Below are positions 17,025-26,099 of a DNA stretch of 64,000 nucleotides, in pieces (position 1 is the first letter of the stretch; each line of letters begins with the position of its first letter). This DNA is from Rhodococcoides trifolii. Lineage in GTDB: Bacteria > Actinomycetota > Actinomycetes > Mycobacteriales > Mycobacteriaceae. A model generated the notes under the pieces. The model was not told where the DNA came from, searched no databases, and worked only from the letters and a program-made list of their open reading frames with translations. The stretch covers positions 372,001 to 436,000 of the forward strand of contig NZ_BMCU01000001.1 of the NCBI RefSeq assembly GCF_014635345.1. The letters are read 5' to 3'. The translations under genes and the position numbers were made by a program.

Positions 17025-17075
17025 GAGTCAAGGGCACATTCAGTCGATCTATCGGTATGAGGGTGCCCCTGAGTC
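17025..17075. repeat. Second, imperfect hairpin related to the one at 16953
   Basis: The right arm gggtgcccctgagtc (17061-17075) is the same sequence as the right arm of the first hairpin; the left arm (17025-17039) has several mismatches. The two form a tandem pair, perhaps a duplicated terminator serving fadE25. Confidence 0.5.
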
Positions 17076-17089
17076 GGAAACGGGAAGAG

Positions 17090-18247
17090 CTAGCGCAGAA
17101 TCGCCCGCGACATCACGACGCGCTGAATCTGGTTGGTGCCCTCGTAGATCTGCGTGATCTTGGCGTCGCGCATCATGCGCTCGACCGGGAAGTCGCGGGT
17201 GTAGCCGGCGCCGCCGAAGAGCTGAACGGCATCGGTGGTCACCTGCATCGCGACGTCGGAGGCAAAGCACTTCGATGCTGCGGAGATGAAACCGAGGTTC
17301 TTCTCGCCACGCTCGGCCCGGGCCGCTGCGGTGTAGACCATCAGGCGTGCCGCTTCGATCTTCATCGCCATGTCCGCGAGCATGAACTCGACGCCCTGGA
17401 ACGAGCTGATGGACTTCCCGAACTGCTTGCGGTCCTTGGTGTACGCGATGGACGCGTCGAGCGCGCCCTGCGCGATGCCCACGGCCTGCGCACCGATGGT
17501 GGGACGGGTGTGGTCGAGAGTGGCGAGCGCGGTCTTGAAGCCGGTGCCGGGCTCACCGACGATGCGGTCTCCGGGGACGCGGCAGTTCTCGAAGTACAGC
17601 TCACGGGTGGGGCTTCCCTTGATGCCGAGCTTGCGCTCCTTGGGTCCCACCGAGAAGCCCTCGTCGTCCTTGTGAACCATGAACGCCGAGATGCCGTTGG
17701 CGCCCTTGTCCGCGTCGGTGACGGCCATGACCGTGTACCAGGTGGACTCACCCGCGTTGGTGATCCAGGCCTTGGCGCCGTTGAGAATCCAGTCGTCCCC
17801 GTCGGCCTTGGCGCGCGTGCGCATCGCCGCAGCGTCACTGCCCGCTTCACGCTCGGAGAGGCCGTAGGACGCCATGGCACCGTCGGCGATCGACGGGAGG
17901 ACCTGCTTCTTGAGCTCGTCGCTTCCGCTGAGAATGAGGCCCATCGTGCCGAGCTTGTTGACGGCCGGGATCAACGAGGACGAGCCGCACACGCGTGCTA
18001 CTTCCTCGATCACGATGCACGCGGCAACGGAATCGGCGCCCTGGCCACCGAACTCGTCGGGGACGTGGATGGCGTTGAAGCCCGACGCGGTGAGTGCCTT
18101 CAGTGCTTCCTCGGGGAAGCGTTCGTTCTCGTCCACCTCGGCGGCGTACGGTGCGATTTCCTTGTCCGAGAGGGAGCGGATGGCCGAGCGCAGCTCGTCG
18201 TGCTCCTCGCCCAGCTGGAAGAGATCGAAGTCGGAATTGCCGGCCAT
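17090..18247 (-). CDS. fadE25: Acyl-CoA dehydrogenase FadE25-like
   Basis: 385 residues of a flavin-dependent acyl-CoA dehydrogenase that makes trans-2-enoyl-CoA in beta-oxidation. The signature YGLSEREAGSDAAAMRTRA and the C-terminal block AKITQIYEGTNQIQR (catalytic Glu) are intact. The N-terminus SFDLFxLxEEHDE-like start, IVIEEVARVCGSSSLIPAVN and LATLDHTRPTIGAQAVGIAQ agree closely with my memory of mycobacterial FadE25. ATG 18247 has AGGAGG 8 bases upstream. It is monocistronic and ends at a tandem hairpin. Confidence 0.9.
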   Translation of the reverse strand: MAGNSDFDLFQLGEEHDELRSAIRSLSDKEIAPYAAEVDENERFPEEALKALTASGFNAIHVPDEFGGQGADSVAACIVIEEVARVCGSSSLIPAVNKLGTMGLILSGSDELKKQVLPSIADGAMASYGLSEREAGSDAAAMRTRAKADGDDWILNGAKAWITNAGESTWYTVMAVTDADKGANGISAFMVHKDDEGFSVGPKERKLGIKGSPTRELYFENCRVPGDRIVGEPGTGFKTALATLDHTRPTIGAQAVGIAQGALDASIAYTKDRKQFGKSISSFQGVEFMLADMAMKIEAARLMVYTAAARAERGEKNLGFISAASKCFASDVAMQVTTDAVQLFGGAGYTRDFPVERMMRDAKITQIYEGTNQIQRVVMSRAILR

Positions 18248-18335
18248 ATGGGTTGCCTCCTGGGCGTGGCACGCAGTGTCAGTGTGAGTCTGATGATAGA
18301 CCCACGTAAACCCAGAAGCTAGTCCGGTTTGGCAC

Positions 18336-19004
18336 TCAGTGCCGAGAGTCACCTTCCAGGTGCTCGGCCAGTGCCTCGGTCACAGACCGAGTGGATGTTC
18401 CGCGCGGAAAAACAGCCACCACGACGCCGTCGTCTCGGGGCTCGAATCGCCCGTGGACGCCCGCGAGAACGTGGCGAACCGCGTCCACGCTCATGACCTT
18501 GTCGTCCCTGATCGTGCGCCGCAGAAGGTAGTTGTGCGTCGCGGTCACCGCAGCGGCGTACTGGACCAATTCGAGGTCGTCGACGTTCGGCAGCGCGCCA
18601 CGCAGGTAGTCCATGAACACACCTTCGTACCGGAAGATCATCACGATCTCCCGATCTCGCAGCGTCGGAACGTCTTTCACGATCGTGTAGCGGCGATGTG
18701 CCGTGTCGAGCGTCGCGGCGAAGCGCTCGAACACGCGCGCGGCTGCCTCGGCCACGGCTGCACGCGGATCGGTGTGGGCCTCGGACAGGTATTCGGTGAC
18801 CTGCGCGAGCATGATGTCGTGGTCCACGAACACAACGTCTTCCTTGGCGCGGAACTGCCGGAAGAAGGTTCGGCGGGAAATGCCTGCGGCGTCTGCGATT
18901 TCGTCGACCGTCGTCGCCTCGTACCCCTTCGACTCGAACAGGTCGAGGGCACCGAGCATCACCGTCATCCGGAAATCGTCCGGGTCCTGTCCGTCGGCGG
19001 CCAC
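18336..19004 (-). CDS. TetR family transcriptional regulator
   Basis: About 222 residues. The helix-turn-helix is [20 protein letters not shown] followed by [11 protein letters not shown], typical of TetR regulators that respond to small molecules through the C-terminal helical domain. The start is uncertain (GTG 19004 or ATG 18968); the longer form leaves a normal N-terminal arm. It is transcribed away from the xylulokinase-like gene across a gap of about 90 bp that holds a candidate operator, so it may control both genes. Confidence 0.8.
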   Translation of the reverse strand: MAADGQDPDDFRMTVMLGALDLFESKGYEATTVDEIADAAGISRRTFFRQFRAKEDVVFVDHDIMLAQVTEYLSEAHTDPRAAVAEAAARVFERFAATLDTAHRRYTIVKDVPTLRDREIVMIFRYEGVFMDYLRGALPNVDDLELVQYAAAVTATHNYLLRRTIRDDKVMSVDAVRHVLAGVHGRFEPRDDGVVVAVFPRGTSTRSVTEALAEHLEGDSRH

Positions 19005-19035
19005 GTCGCCACGGTATCCGAACCGCGACGAGGGC

Positions 19036-19054
19036 CCGTATCCGGCGCGTACGG
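19036..19054. promoter_or_regulatory. Candidate TetR operator in the divergent gap
   Basis: Palindrome ccgta-N9-tacgg (19036-19054) midway between the TetR and kinase starts. The direct repeat gtatccg also occurs here. Assignment is by position only. Confidence 0.3.
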
Positions 19055-19095
19055 TGCGAGTGAAGAAGCGCTCGCCCAGTGGAAGGAAGTTGGCA

Positions 19096-20487
19096 GTGGC
19101 ACTCGTCGCAGGGGTGGATTCGTCCACCCAGTCCTGCAAAGTCGTTGTTCGAGATGCCGATTCCGGTGAGCTGGTGCGCAGCGGACGGGCGGCCCATCCG
19201 GACGGAACCGAGGTCGACCCGCGGCGCTGGCTCGACGCCCTCCACGCTGCGATCGACGCCGCAGGCGGGATCGACGATGTCGACGCCGTCGCGGTCGGAG
19301 CGCAGCAGCACGGACTCGTCTGCCTCGACGAGTCCGGCGCCGTCGTGCGACCGGCGTTGCTGTGGAACGACACCCGGTCCGCACCATCTGCGGACGATCT
19401 CGTCTCCGAGCTCGGCGGAGCGCAGCAATGGGTCGACGCGGTAGGCGTCGTCCCGGTCGCCTCGATCACGGCGGCGAAGTTGCGGTGGGTCGCCGACAAC
19501 GAGCCGGAACATGCGAATCGGACTGCGGCAGTATGCCTTCCACATGACTGGCTCAGCTGGCACCTCGGCGGCGCGTCGTCCCTGTCGTCCCTCGCAACGG
19601 ACCGCGGCGATGCGAGCGGGACCGGCTACTTCTCCGCCCGCGACGACGAGTATCGCGTCGATCTGCTCGAATTGGCGTTTCGGGGGCGGCGACCGGAACT
19701 CCCCCGCGTCGCACGCCCGTCCGAGGGGATCGGCACCACCTCCGCCGGCGCAACCATCGGACCGGGCACCGGAGACAACGCGGCCGCCGCACTTGCCCTC
19801 GGTGCGCGAGAGGGCGACCTGGTCGTGTCCGTCGGGACATCGGGTGTGGTGTCGGCGGTCGCGACGGTGGCCCCGAGGGATGCGTCGGGACTCGTGGCCG
19901 GATTCGCCGACGCCACCGGTCGTCACCTCCCACTCGTGTGCACTCTGAACGCCGCACGCGTGCTCGACGCCACCGCGCGCATGCTGGGGGTCGATCACGA
20001 CGAGCTGTCTCGATTGGCGCTGTCCACCACGAGTGAGGGTCTGGTGATGGTGCCGTACTTCGAAGGCGAGCGCACTCCCAACCGTCCGGACGCCACGGGG
20101 GCGATCCACGGTCTGCGCCTGACGAATTCGACACCGGCCCACCTGGCGCGCGCCGCGGTCGAGGGGTTGCTGTGCAGCTTGGCCGACGGTATCGACCACC
20201 TGGTGGAGCAGGGAGCGACGGTGCGACGCGTCGTGCTGATCGGCGGCGGCGCCAAGTCGGAAGCGTTGCGCCTACTCGCCCCTGCGGTGTTCGGTGTGCC
20301 GGTCGACGTGCCGCCGTCGGGGGAATACGTGGCCGACGGTGCCGCTCGGCAGGCGGCGTGGGTGCTGTCCGGGAAGGATCAGCCGCCGAACTGGGAATTC
20401 TCGGACGTCCCGCGGTTCGAGGCGGATCCGACGCCCGCGGTGCGGCAGCGCTACGCCGAGGTCCGCGACCTGACCGACGGGGTGTAG
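19096..20487 (+). CDS. xylB: Xylulokinase-like FGGY carbohydrate kinase
   Basis: 463 residues. The N-terminal phosphate loop is [15 protein letters not shown], and [30 protein letters not shown] is the xylulokinase-type segment (written here in two parts: [14 protein letters not shown] and [10 protein letters not shown]). The C-terminal FGGY region includes [15 protein letters not shown] and [18 protein letters not shown]. It should phosphorylate D-xylulose or a similar pentulose with ATP. GTG 19096 is preferred because GGAAGG lies 8-9 bases upstream; TTG 19090 is also possible. The polyol dehydrogenases at 36.8-39.4 kb would generate ketoses for such a kinase. Confidence 0.83.
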   Translation: MALVAGVDSSTQSCKVVVRDADSGELVRSGRAAHPDGTEVDPRRWLDALHAAIDAAGGIDDVDAVAVGAQQHGLVCLDESGAVVRPALLWNDTRSAPSADDLVSELGGAQQWVDAVGVVPVASITAAKLRWVADNEPEHANRTAAVCLPHDWLSWHLGGASSLSSLATDRGDASGTGYFSARDDEYRVDLLELAFRGRRPELPRVARPSEGIGTTSAGATIGPGTGDNAAAALALGAREGDLVVSVGTSGVVSAVATVAPRDASGLVAGFADATGRHLPLVCTLNAARVLDATARMLGVDHDELSRLALSTTSEGLVMVPYFEGERTPNRPDATGAIHGLRLTNSTPAHLARAAVEGLLCSLADGIDHLVEQGATVRRVVLIGGGAKSEALRLLAPAVFGVPVDVPPSGEYVADGAARQAAWVLSGKDQPPNWEFSDVPRFEADPTPAVRQRYAEVRDLTDGV

Positions 20488-20597
20488 ATCAGCAATACCT
20501 TTATTGGATGAATAGATCCGAATTCGGTGTTGGACAGCAATGAAAGACGTCCCTAACGTTGTGACACAGCGCATGTGGAGTCGTCAACACGTCGGCT

Positions 20598-20617
20598 CGT
20601 TCAGGTTGCGACGAACG
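20598..20617. promoter_or_regulatory. Candidate operator upstream of the galactarate dehydratase gene
   Basis: Palindrome cgttc-N10-gaacg, 17 bp before the GTG start. It resembles the GTTC-N8-GAAC sites of the neighbouring genes but has two more spacer bases. The rest of the 146-bp gap shows no clear promoter. Confidence 0.3.
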
Positions 20618-20633
20618 ATCAGAGGAGTCTCAC

Positions 20634-21857
20634 GTGTCCACCGACACCATTGCCAACACGTCCACCGTCACGCGGCCCACGAGCGGTTTGAGTGCGCCCG
20701 ACGCGGCCGTGAAAGCGCTCGCGTCCGGCGACGCCACTCTCGACCGCATTGCGGAGATCACGCTCTCGTCCGTCGTTCTGCCGCTGAAGAATCCGATCAG
20801 TGACGCGAAGGTGCTCACCGGCCGGCAGAAGCCGATGACGGAGGTGGTGTTCCTGTTCGTGGAGCTCCGCACCGAACAGGGACACGAGGGAATCGGGTTC
20901 AGTTACTCCAAGCGCGCGGGCGGACCGGCCCAGTTCGCGCACGCACAGGAGATTGCGCCCGTTCTGATCGGCGAGGACCCCAACGACATCGGCAAGATCT
21001 GGACGAAACTCGTGTGGGCCGGCGCATCCGTCGGCCGCAGTGGTGTTGCGACTCAGGCCATTGCCGCGATCGACATCGCGCTGTGGGATCTCAAGGCCAA
21101 GCGCGCGAACCTGCCACTGGCCAAGCTGATCGGGGCGTCACGCGATTCCGTTCAGACGTACAACACGTCCGGCGGGTTCTTGCACACCCCGATCGGCGAG
21201 GTCATCGAGAATGCCGCAGCGTCGTTGGCGAACGGCATCGGTGGAATCAAACTGAAGGTGGGACAACCGGATTGGCGCAAGGACATCGCCCGCGTCACCG
21301 CAGTGCGGGAGTTCCTGGGCGACGACGTGCCGCTGATGGTCGATGCGAACCAACAGTGGGACCGCCCGACGGCCCAGCGTATGGGGCGCATCTTCGAGCA
21401 GTTCAACCTGGTGTGGATCGAAGAACCTTTGGACGCATACGACGCCGAGGGGCATGCGCAGCTCGCGCGAAGCCTCGATACCTCCATCGCCACGGGTGAG
21501 ATGCTGGCGAGCGTCGGGGAGCACCTACGTCTGATCGAGGCCGGTTCGGTCGACATCCTCCAACCGGATGCGCCCCGCATCGGCGGCATCACTCAGTTCC
21601 TCAAACTCGCCGGGTTGGCCGAGCATCACAACCTTCAGCTGGCTCCACACTTCGCGATGGAGATTCACCTGCACCTGGCTGCGGTCTACCCGTTGCAGAC
21701 GTGGGTGGAGCACTTCGACTGGCTCGATCCGTTGTTCGACGAGCACCTCGAGACGCGAGACGGCCGCATGCACCTCTCCGGCCGACCGGGGTTGGGCTTC
21801 ACACTCAGCGATCAGGCGCGGGCGTGGACGGTGGGAACGGTAACCGTGACCAAGTGA
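20634..21857 (+). CDS. L-talarate/galactarate dehydratase (enolase superfamily)
   Basis: 407 residues. SDAKVLTGRQKPMTEV, GFSYSKRAGG, WAGASVGRSGVATQAI, DIALWDLKAKRANLPLAKL, YNTSGGFLHTPI and DGRMHLSGRPGLGFTLS match what I recall of the characterised Salmonella enzyme. Active-site features are all present: KxK in GGIKLKVGQ, metal ligands in MVDANQQWD, WIEEPLD and TGEML, and the acid/base His in LAPHFAME. It dehydrates galactarate (or epimerises L-talarate) to 5-keto-4-deoxy-glucarate. AGAGGAG precedes GTG 20634. It stands convergent to the IclR gene, 7 bp away. Confidence 0.9.
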   Translation: MSTDTIANTSTVTRPTSGLSAPDAAVKALASGDATLDRIAEITLSSVVLPLKNPISDAKVLTGRQKPMTEVVFLFVELRTEQGHEGIGFSYSKRAGGPAQFAHAQEIAPVLIGEDPNDIGKIWTKLVWAGASVGRSGVATQAIAAIDIALWDLKAKRANLPLAKLIGASRDSVQTYNTSGGFLHTPIGEVIENAAASLANGIGGIKLKVGQPDWRKDIARVTAVREFLGDDVPLMVDANQQWDRPTAQRMGRIFEQFNLVWIEEPLDAYDAEGHAQLARSLDTSIATGEMLASVGEHLRLIEAGSVDILQPDAPRIGGITQFLKLAGLAEHHNLQLAPHFAMEIHLHLAAVYPLQTWVEHFDWLDPLFDEHLETRDGRMHLSGRPGLGFTLSDQARAWTVGTVTVTK

Positions 21858-21864
21858 GCCCGGG

Positions 21865-22665
21865 TCATCGAACACCGTCGGCGCGCAGTTCCCGAGCCCA
21901 TGCCTGTGCGTGTTCGGTGAGCACGAGGGCGATGCGGTCGAGTTCGCCGGGGTAGGAGGCGACTTCGGCGGGCATCGACACGCTGAGGGCGTCCGTGGCC
22001 GGGATGCGGTAGGGGACCACGGTCGCGATGCAGACCACGCCGACCGTTCCCTGCTCCTGTTCGAGAGCCCAGCCGCGCCGCCGTACGGCACCCAGTTCGG
22101 TGATCAGCTCGGCGCGGTCGACGATGGAGTTCTTCGTGTACCGCTCCAACGTGGCGGGTAGAAGCTGTTCGACCTCGTCGGTTGTCAGCTCGGCGAGGAG
22201 CGATTGCCCCAGAGCCGTGACGTGGCACGGCAGCTTGCGCCCGACGCGGTGCATGCGCCGCACCTCGAGCTTCGATCCGCGGCTCGCGAGGTAGATGACA
22301 CTGTCCTCGTCGCGGCGGGCGAAATGGACCGTGTGGCGGACATCCGAGCGCAGCGCCTCGAGGACCGCAGCCGCCCGACCGACGACGGAATCCTTGTCGA
22401 GGTACGACGTGCCGGTCAGGAGAGCGTGGGTACCGATGCCGTACCGCGAACCGGACTCGTCCGCCTCGATCCAACGAAGTTCCTTCAGCGTGCGCAGGAG
22501 GGCGTGCAAGCTCGAACGCGGGTACTTGCACGCCACCTGCAGCTCGCCGAGACTCATGCGCGTCGGGGATGCGGCCAGGGTCTCGAGAATGTGGATGGTG
22601 CGCTCCGCCGACTTGACCGCCGGCTGGCTGTCCGAAGCGGGTCCGGACGCGACATCGTTCACCAT
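21865..22665 (-). CDS. IclR family transcriptional regulator
   Basis: 266 residues. The winged helix (KSAERTIHILETLA, MSLGELQVACKYPRSSLHAL) is followed by the IclR effector domain with GRKLPCHVTALGQSLLAEL. ATG 22665 is preferred to ATG 22683 because GAGGAA lies upstream of it and because the palindrome at 22675-22690 would otherwise be coding. It probably controls the sugar-acid genes on both sides and itself; this is inferred from its position and from the shared GTTC-N8-GAAC sites. Confidence 0.87.
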   Translation of the reverse strand: MVNDVASGPASDSQPAVKSAERTIHILETLAASPTRMSLGELQVACKYPRSSLHALLRTLKELRWIEADESGSRYGIGTHALLTGTSYLDKDSVVGRAAAVLEALRSDVRHTVHFARRDEDSVIYLASRGSKLEVRRMHRVGRKLPCHVTALGQSLLAELTTDEVEQLLPATLERYTKNSIVDRAELITELGAVRRRGWALEQEQGTVGVVCIATVVPYRIPATDALSVSMPAEVASYPGELDRIALVLTEHAQAWARELRADGVR

Positions 22666-22674
22666 GACGACAGT

Positions 22675-22690
22675 GTTCCTCATCGTGAAC
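22675..22690. promoter_or_regulatory. GTTC-N8-GAAC palindrome at the IclR gene start
   Basis: gttc (22675) - ctcatcgt - gaac (22690), immediately ahead of the chosen IclR start. The same spacing and half sites occur at 27123, 28223 and 30354, which points to autoregulation within a shared regulon. Confidence 0.55.
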
Positions 22691-22710
22691 CCGCCGTTGT
22701 CACCGGCAGG

Positions 22711-23871
22711 TCAGTATTCCGACACGAGGTTTTCGGCCACGTAGGTGTGGTCGTACTCCTCGCCGAGACCGGGACGCGTCGGCATGTGGACGATCCCGTT
22801 CTCGTCTATCGGGTCGACGATGGACTTCAGGTGCGGCGGCACCCAGTCGTAGTCGGTGTGCGGGTGCAGCAGTCCGCGTTCGTACCAGGCGACGTTCGTG
22901 GCTCCGCCCACGAGGGCAAGGTTGGGTGCCCCGTTGCCGTGGATCTCGCAGTCCAGCCCGAAGCCGTCCGCCATGTGCACGGTCTTGAGCGCAGGGGTGA
23001 TGCCGCCGCCGTTCATCGCGCCCACCCGCAGAATGTCGCAGGCGTCGTTGACGATCCACTCCGATCGAGAGCGGTGCCGTCCCGGCGTGGTCTCCGGGCC
23101 GATCACCGGGGTGTCGATCTGATCGGCGAGCCACTTGTACGAACGCAGTGAGAACTCGTCCATCGGCTCCTCGATCCAGTCGAACTTCAACCGATCCAGT
23201 TCACGACCGATGGTGAGCGCCTGCATCCGGGAGTACCAGTGGTAGCCGTCCAACATCAGCGAGAATCCCGGTCCGACGGCGTCTCGCACCGCAGCGCACG
23301 CCTCGATGTCGCGGTGGACATCCAGAGCACCGCGGTGCGACGGCATCCACGTGTGGAGTTTGATGCCTCGGTAGCCGCGATCCTTCAGTGTCACAGCGAA
23401 GTCGGCGTAGTCCTGCGGTGAGGACAGACCGCCCTCGATGTCGTCCCCGCACATGGTGCTCGCGTATGCCTTCACCTCCGAACGGGCGCCGCCCAACAGT
23501 TTCCACACCGGGGTGTCGAACTTGTTGCCGGCAAGATCCCACAACGCCTGATCGACGTAGCTGAGTGTGTGCTCCGGAAGTTCGACGGCCTTGGTGCGCT
23601 GGCGGACGGCGAACATGGTCTCGATCGCTTCGCGAGCCAGCGGATCGGTTCCGATCAGAACCGATCGGAACGACTGCTCCACCTGGTCCTGCCGCAGATA
23701 GTTGGGCTTGCCGACGGCGTAGCCGCTGACCCCGTCGGAATCGGTGATGCGGAGCAGTGCCTGCAGCGTCTGGACGGACGGGCCGGGGTGGCGGTGCCCG
23801 TAGGCGTCGACGGAGGTTCGTGCTTCGGTCTTGAACACCTGTACGGCGACTTGTTCGATCACACTCGACAT
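22711..23871 (-). CDS. Mandelate racemase/muconate lactonizing family enzyme, probable sugar-acid dehydratase
   Basis: 386-residue enolase-superfamily protein. Barrel motifs: YRGIKLHTWMP (a KxH variant on strand 2), LMLDGYHWYS and DWIEEPMDE (metal ligands), IGPETTPG (third ligand) and the acid/base region LDCEIHGNGAPN. The capping domain begins with SVDAYGHRHPGPS. It is neither the galactarate nor the classical glucarate dehydratase type by these motifs, so the substrate is open. It is the last gene of an operon with the ABC transporter (12 bp after the binding-protein gene), which suggests that it acts on the imported compound. Confidence 0.8.
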   Translation of the reverse strand: MSSVIEQVAVQVFKTEARTSVDAYGHRHPGPSVQTLQALLRITDSDGVSGYAVGKPNYLRQDQVEQSFRSVLIGTDPLAREAIETMFAVRQRTKAVELPEHTLSYVDQALWDLAGNKFDTPVWKLLGGARSEVKAYASTMCGDDIEGGLSSPQDYADFAVTLKDRGYRGIKLHTWMPSHRGALDVHRDIEACAAVRDAVGPGFSLMLDGYHWYSRMQALTIGRELDRLKFDWIEEPMDEFSLRSYKWLADQIDTPVIGPETTPGRHRSRSEWIVNDACDILRVGAMNGGGITPALKTVHMADGFGLDCEIHGNGAPNLALVGGATNVAWYERGLLHPHTDYDWVPPHLKSIVDPIDENGIVHMPTRPGLGEEYDHTYVAENLVSEY

Positions 23872-23883
23872 GAAGATGCTCCC

Positions 23884-25209
23884 CTAATTGCCCTGACGGG
23901 CATCGTATTTGGCCTTGCTCCGATTGAGCTTCTCCGCGAAGTCGTCGGCGAAATCCTGCGCGCTGATCTGCCCGATGAGCACCTTCTGCCACTGTCCGAG
24001 CATCTGCACCTGGACGATCTTGCCGAAGTCGGGCAGGTAGTCCGGGGGCGTGACCAGGACGGTGTCGGGGTCGTCGAGCGCGGCTTGCGCAGCCTGCACC
24101 GACGGCATCTCGGCGAACGACGGCGCCGAACGAGCGATGGTGTTGACCGGGATCTGCCCGACGTTCTCGTTCCAGTACGCCTGCGAGTCCGGTGAGGTCA
24201 TGAATTCGAGGAACTTCCACGCTGCGGCCTGGTGCTGACTGCTCTTGAAGACCGTGTACGAGGGGAAGGGGTCGGTCATGACCGTGCGAACACCGTTGTC
24301 CGCCAACGGAAGGGCCACCGCTCCGACCTTGTCGCCGAGCGACTTCTTGTGGTTGCTCAAGGACCCGAGATTGTGTTGCATCATGGCCACCGACCCGCCG
24401 CCGAAGCTGGCCACCATCTGCGGGAAACCGTTGTTCACGTCCGCGGTGGGGGTGTCGACGTCGTACAGCGCGGCGAATCGCTCGATCGCTTCGACCATCT
24501 CGGGCCGGTTGACCGTGGACTCGCTGCCGTCGAAGAAGTTGTCGATTCCGGTGGTGGCGAACATGTGCTGGAGCAGTGGGTAGATGGACCCGGCGCCGCC
24601 GCGGATGGTGAAACCGTAACGTCCGTCCGACTTGTCGGTGAGTTCGTCGGCCGCGTCGTAGAACTCGTCCCACGTGTCCGGAGGCTCGATGCCGGCTTCG
24701 TCGAACCAGTCGGCTCGATACCAGAGCGTCGCGTTGTTCGACGTGAACGGCAGCCCGTACAGATTCTCACCGCCGCCGGACTCCATTGCCGACTCGATGA
24801 TCTTCGGGTCGTACTCGTCCTTTTGCGGGGACGCGGCCATGAAGTCGTCGAGCGGGATGACGGCGTTCTGGGCGACGAGAGGCGCCAGGTACGCGGTGGA
24901 GACGATGCCCAGATCGGGAGCGGATCCGCCCGCCAGGGCAGTCTGGTATTTCTGCTGCGCACTGTCCGACGGGAGTCCGACGTACTCGATGTCGATGCCA
25001 GGATTGGCGGATTCGAAGCGGCGGATCAGTTCCTCGTACAGCGGAGTTCGATCGGGACCGGCGTTGTTGTCCCAGAACGTGAGGGTGCCGCTGTTCGGGT
25101 CGCCGAGTGCGCCGTCGGGCAGGCTGGTCTCCGAGCCGCACCCGGCGAGCACGAGCGTGGCGACGGCGCCGACCAGGAAGGTCCGACGAGTGAGCGTGTG
25201 ATTCTTCAT
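23884..25209 (-). CDS. Extracellular sugar(-acid) binding lipoprotein
   Basis: 441-residue family 1 solute-binding protein. The signal has LTRRTFLVGAVATLVLAGC, a twin-arginine-like motif plus lipobox. Mature motifs TFWDNNAGPDRTPLYEELI, WYRADWFDEAGIEPPDTWDE and the C-terminal AAWKFLEFMTSPDSQAYW are typical of carbohydrate CUT1 systems. ATG 25209 lies 2 bp after the permease stop. Together with the two permease genes upstream it forms an importer without a local ATPase; the ATPase at 30432 shares a possible operator and may serve it. Confidence 0.87.
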   Translation of the reverse strand: MKNHTLTRRTFLVGAVATLVLAGCGSETSLPDGALGDPNSGTLTFWDNNAGPDRTPLYEELIRRFESANPGIDIEYVGLPSDSAQQKYQTALAGGSAPDLGIVSTAYLAPLVAQNAVIPLDDFMAASPQKDEYDPKIIESAMESGGGENLYGLPFTSNNATLWYRADWFDEAGIEPPDTWDEFYDAADELTDKSDGRYGFTIRGGAGSIYPLLQHMFATTGIDNFFDGSESTVNRPEMVEAIERFAALYDVDTPTADVNNGFPQMVASFGGGSVAMMQHNLGSLSNHKKSLGDKVGAVALPLADNGVRTVMTDPFPSYTVFKSSQHQAAAWKFLEFMTSPDSQAYWNENVGQIPVNTIARSAPSFAEMPSVQAAQAALDDPDTVLVTPPDYLPDFGKIVQVQMLGQWQKVLIGQISAQDFADDFAEKLNRSKAKYDARQGN

Positions 25210-25211
25210 GA

Positions 25212-26093
25212 TCAGCCCTTCACCGCTCCGGCGCTGAGGCCCTGAACGAGGTACTTCTGGATGACGGCGAAGACTGCGACGACGGGCACTGCGGCGATGA
25301 GGCCACCGGCCGCCAGAACGCCGAAGTCGACGTTGTAGGAGCCGATGGTGTAGCTCAAACCGACTGGAAGAGTGAACTTGTCCTGGCTGCTGATGAACAT
25401 CAGGCCGAACAGGAAATTGTTCCAGCTGCCGATGAAAGCGAACGAGCCGACCGCGATGAGTCCGGGCCGCAACAGCGGAAGCATGATGATTCGGAACGCC
25501 TGCAGGCGTGAGCAACCGTCGACCATCGCGGCCTCTTCGAGTTCCACGGGTATCTGCGAGATGAAGCCGGCCATCAGCATCGCGGCGAGGGGGAGCTGGA
25601 AGACGGTGTCGGCGACGATGAGCCCGAAAAGGTTGTTCACCAACCCCATCTCGCGAAAGACCTGGAACAGCGGGATCAGCAGCATCGCGCCGGGGACGAA
25701 CTGACTGCACAGCAGCGCCATGACCAAGGGGATCTTGGCGCGAAACTTGAAGCGGGCCAATGCGTATCCCGTAGCCAGCGCCACGAAGGTGGTGAGCACG
25801 AGAGACAGTCCGGCGACGATGAGGCTGTTCTTGAAGAAGAAGCTGAACCCCAGTGTGTTCCAGACGGTGTCGAAATGGTCGAACGTGATGGGCCAGGGCA
25901 GCATCGAGTTCGAGCCCGCGGGCCGGAAGGCGAAGACGATCATCCAGTAGAACGGAACGAGGGTGAACAGGAGGTAGATGGCCAGTGGAAGACCGACACT
26001 GAACAGTCGTGGCTTCTTCTTGTACACGCGTAGATCATCGTGGGAATCGTGGGCCGGTGTGTGGACAACCGGTCGGTCGGCGGTAGTGGTCAT
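25212..26093 (-). CDS. ABC transporter permease (MalG/CUT1 type)
   Basis: 293 residues with about six membrane segments, the first at LPLAIYLLFTLVPFYWMIVF. The EAA motif is EEAAMVDGCSRLQAFRIIMLP and the C-terminus QKYLVQGLSAGAVKG is characteristic. It is the second permease of the sugar-acid locus importer, with a 6-bp gap to the upstream permease and a 2-bp gap to the binding protein. Confidence 0.88.
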   Translation of the reverse strand: MTTTADRPVVHTPAHDSHDDLRVYKKKPRLFSVGLPLAIYLLFTLVPFYWMIVFAFRPAGSNSMLPWPITFDHFDTVWNTLGFSFFFKNSLIVAGLSLVLTTFVALATGYALARFKFRAKIPLVMALLCSQFVPGAMLLIPLFQVFREMGLVNNLFGLIVADTVFQLPLAAMLMAGFISQIPVELEEAAMVDGCSRLQAFRIIMLPLLRPGLIAVGSFAFIGSWNNFLFGLMFISSQDKFTLPVGLSYTIGSYNVDFGVLAAGGLIAAVPVVAVFAVIQKYLVQGLSAGAVKG

Positions 26094-26099
26094 GAAAGA

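Noticed and set aside
17057..18322. 421-codon open frame antisense to fadE25
   Set aside because: Shadow frame; the acyl-CoA dehydrogenase on the other strand is unambiguous.
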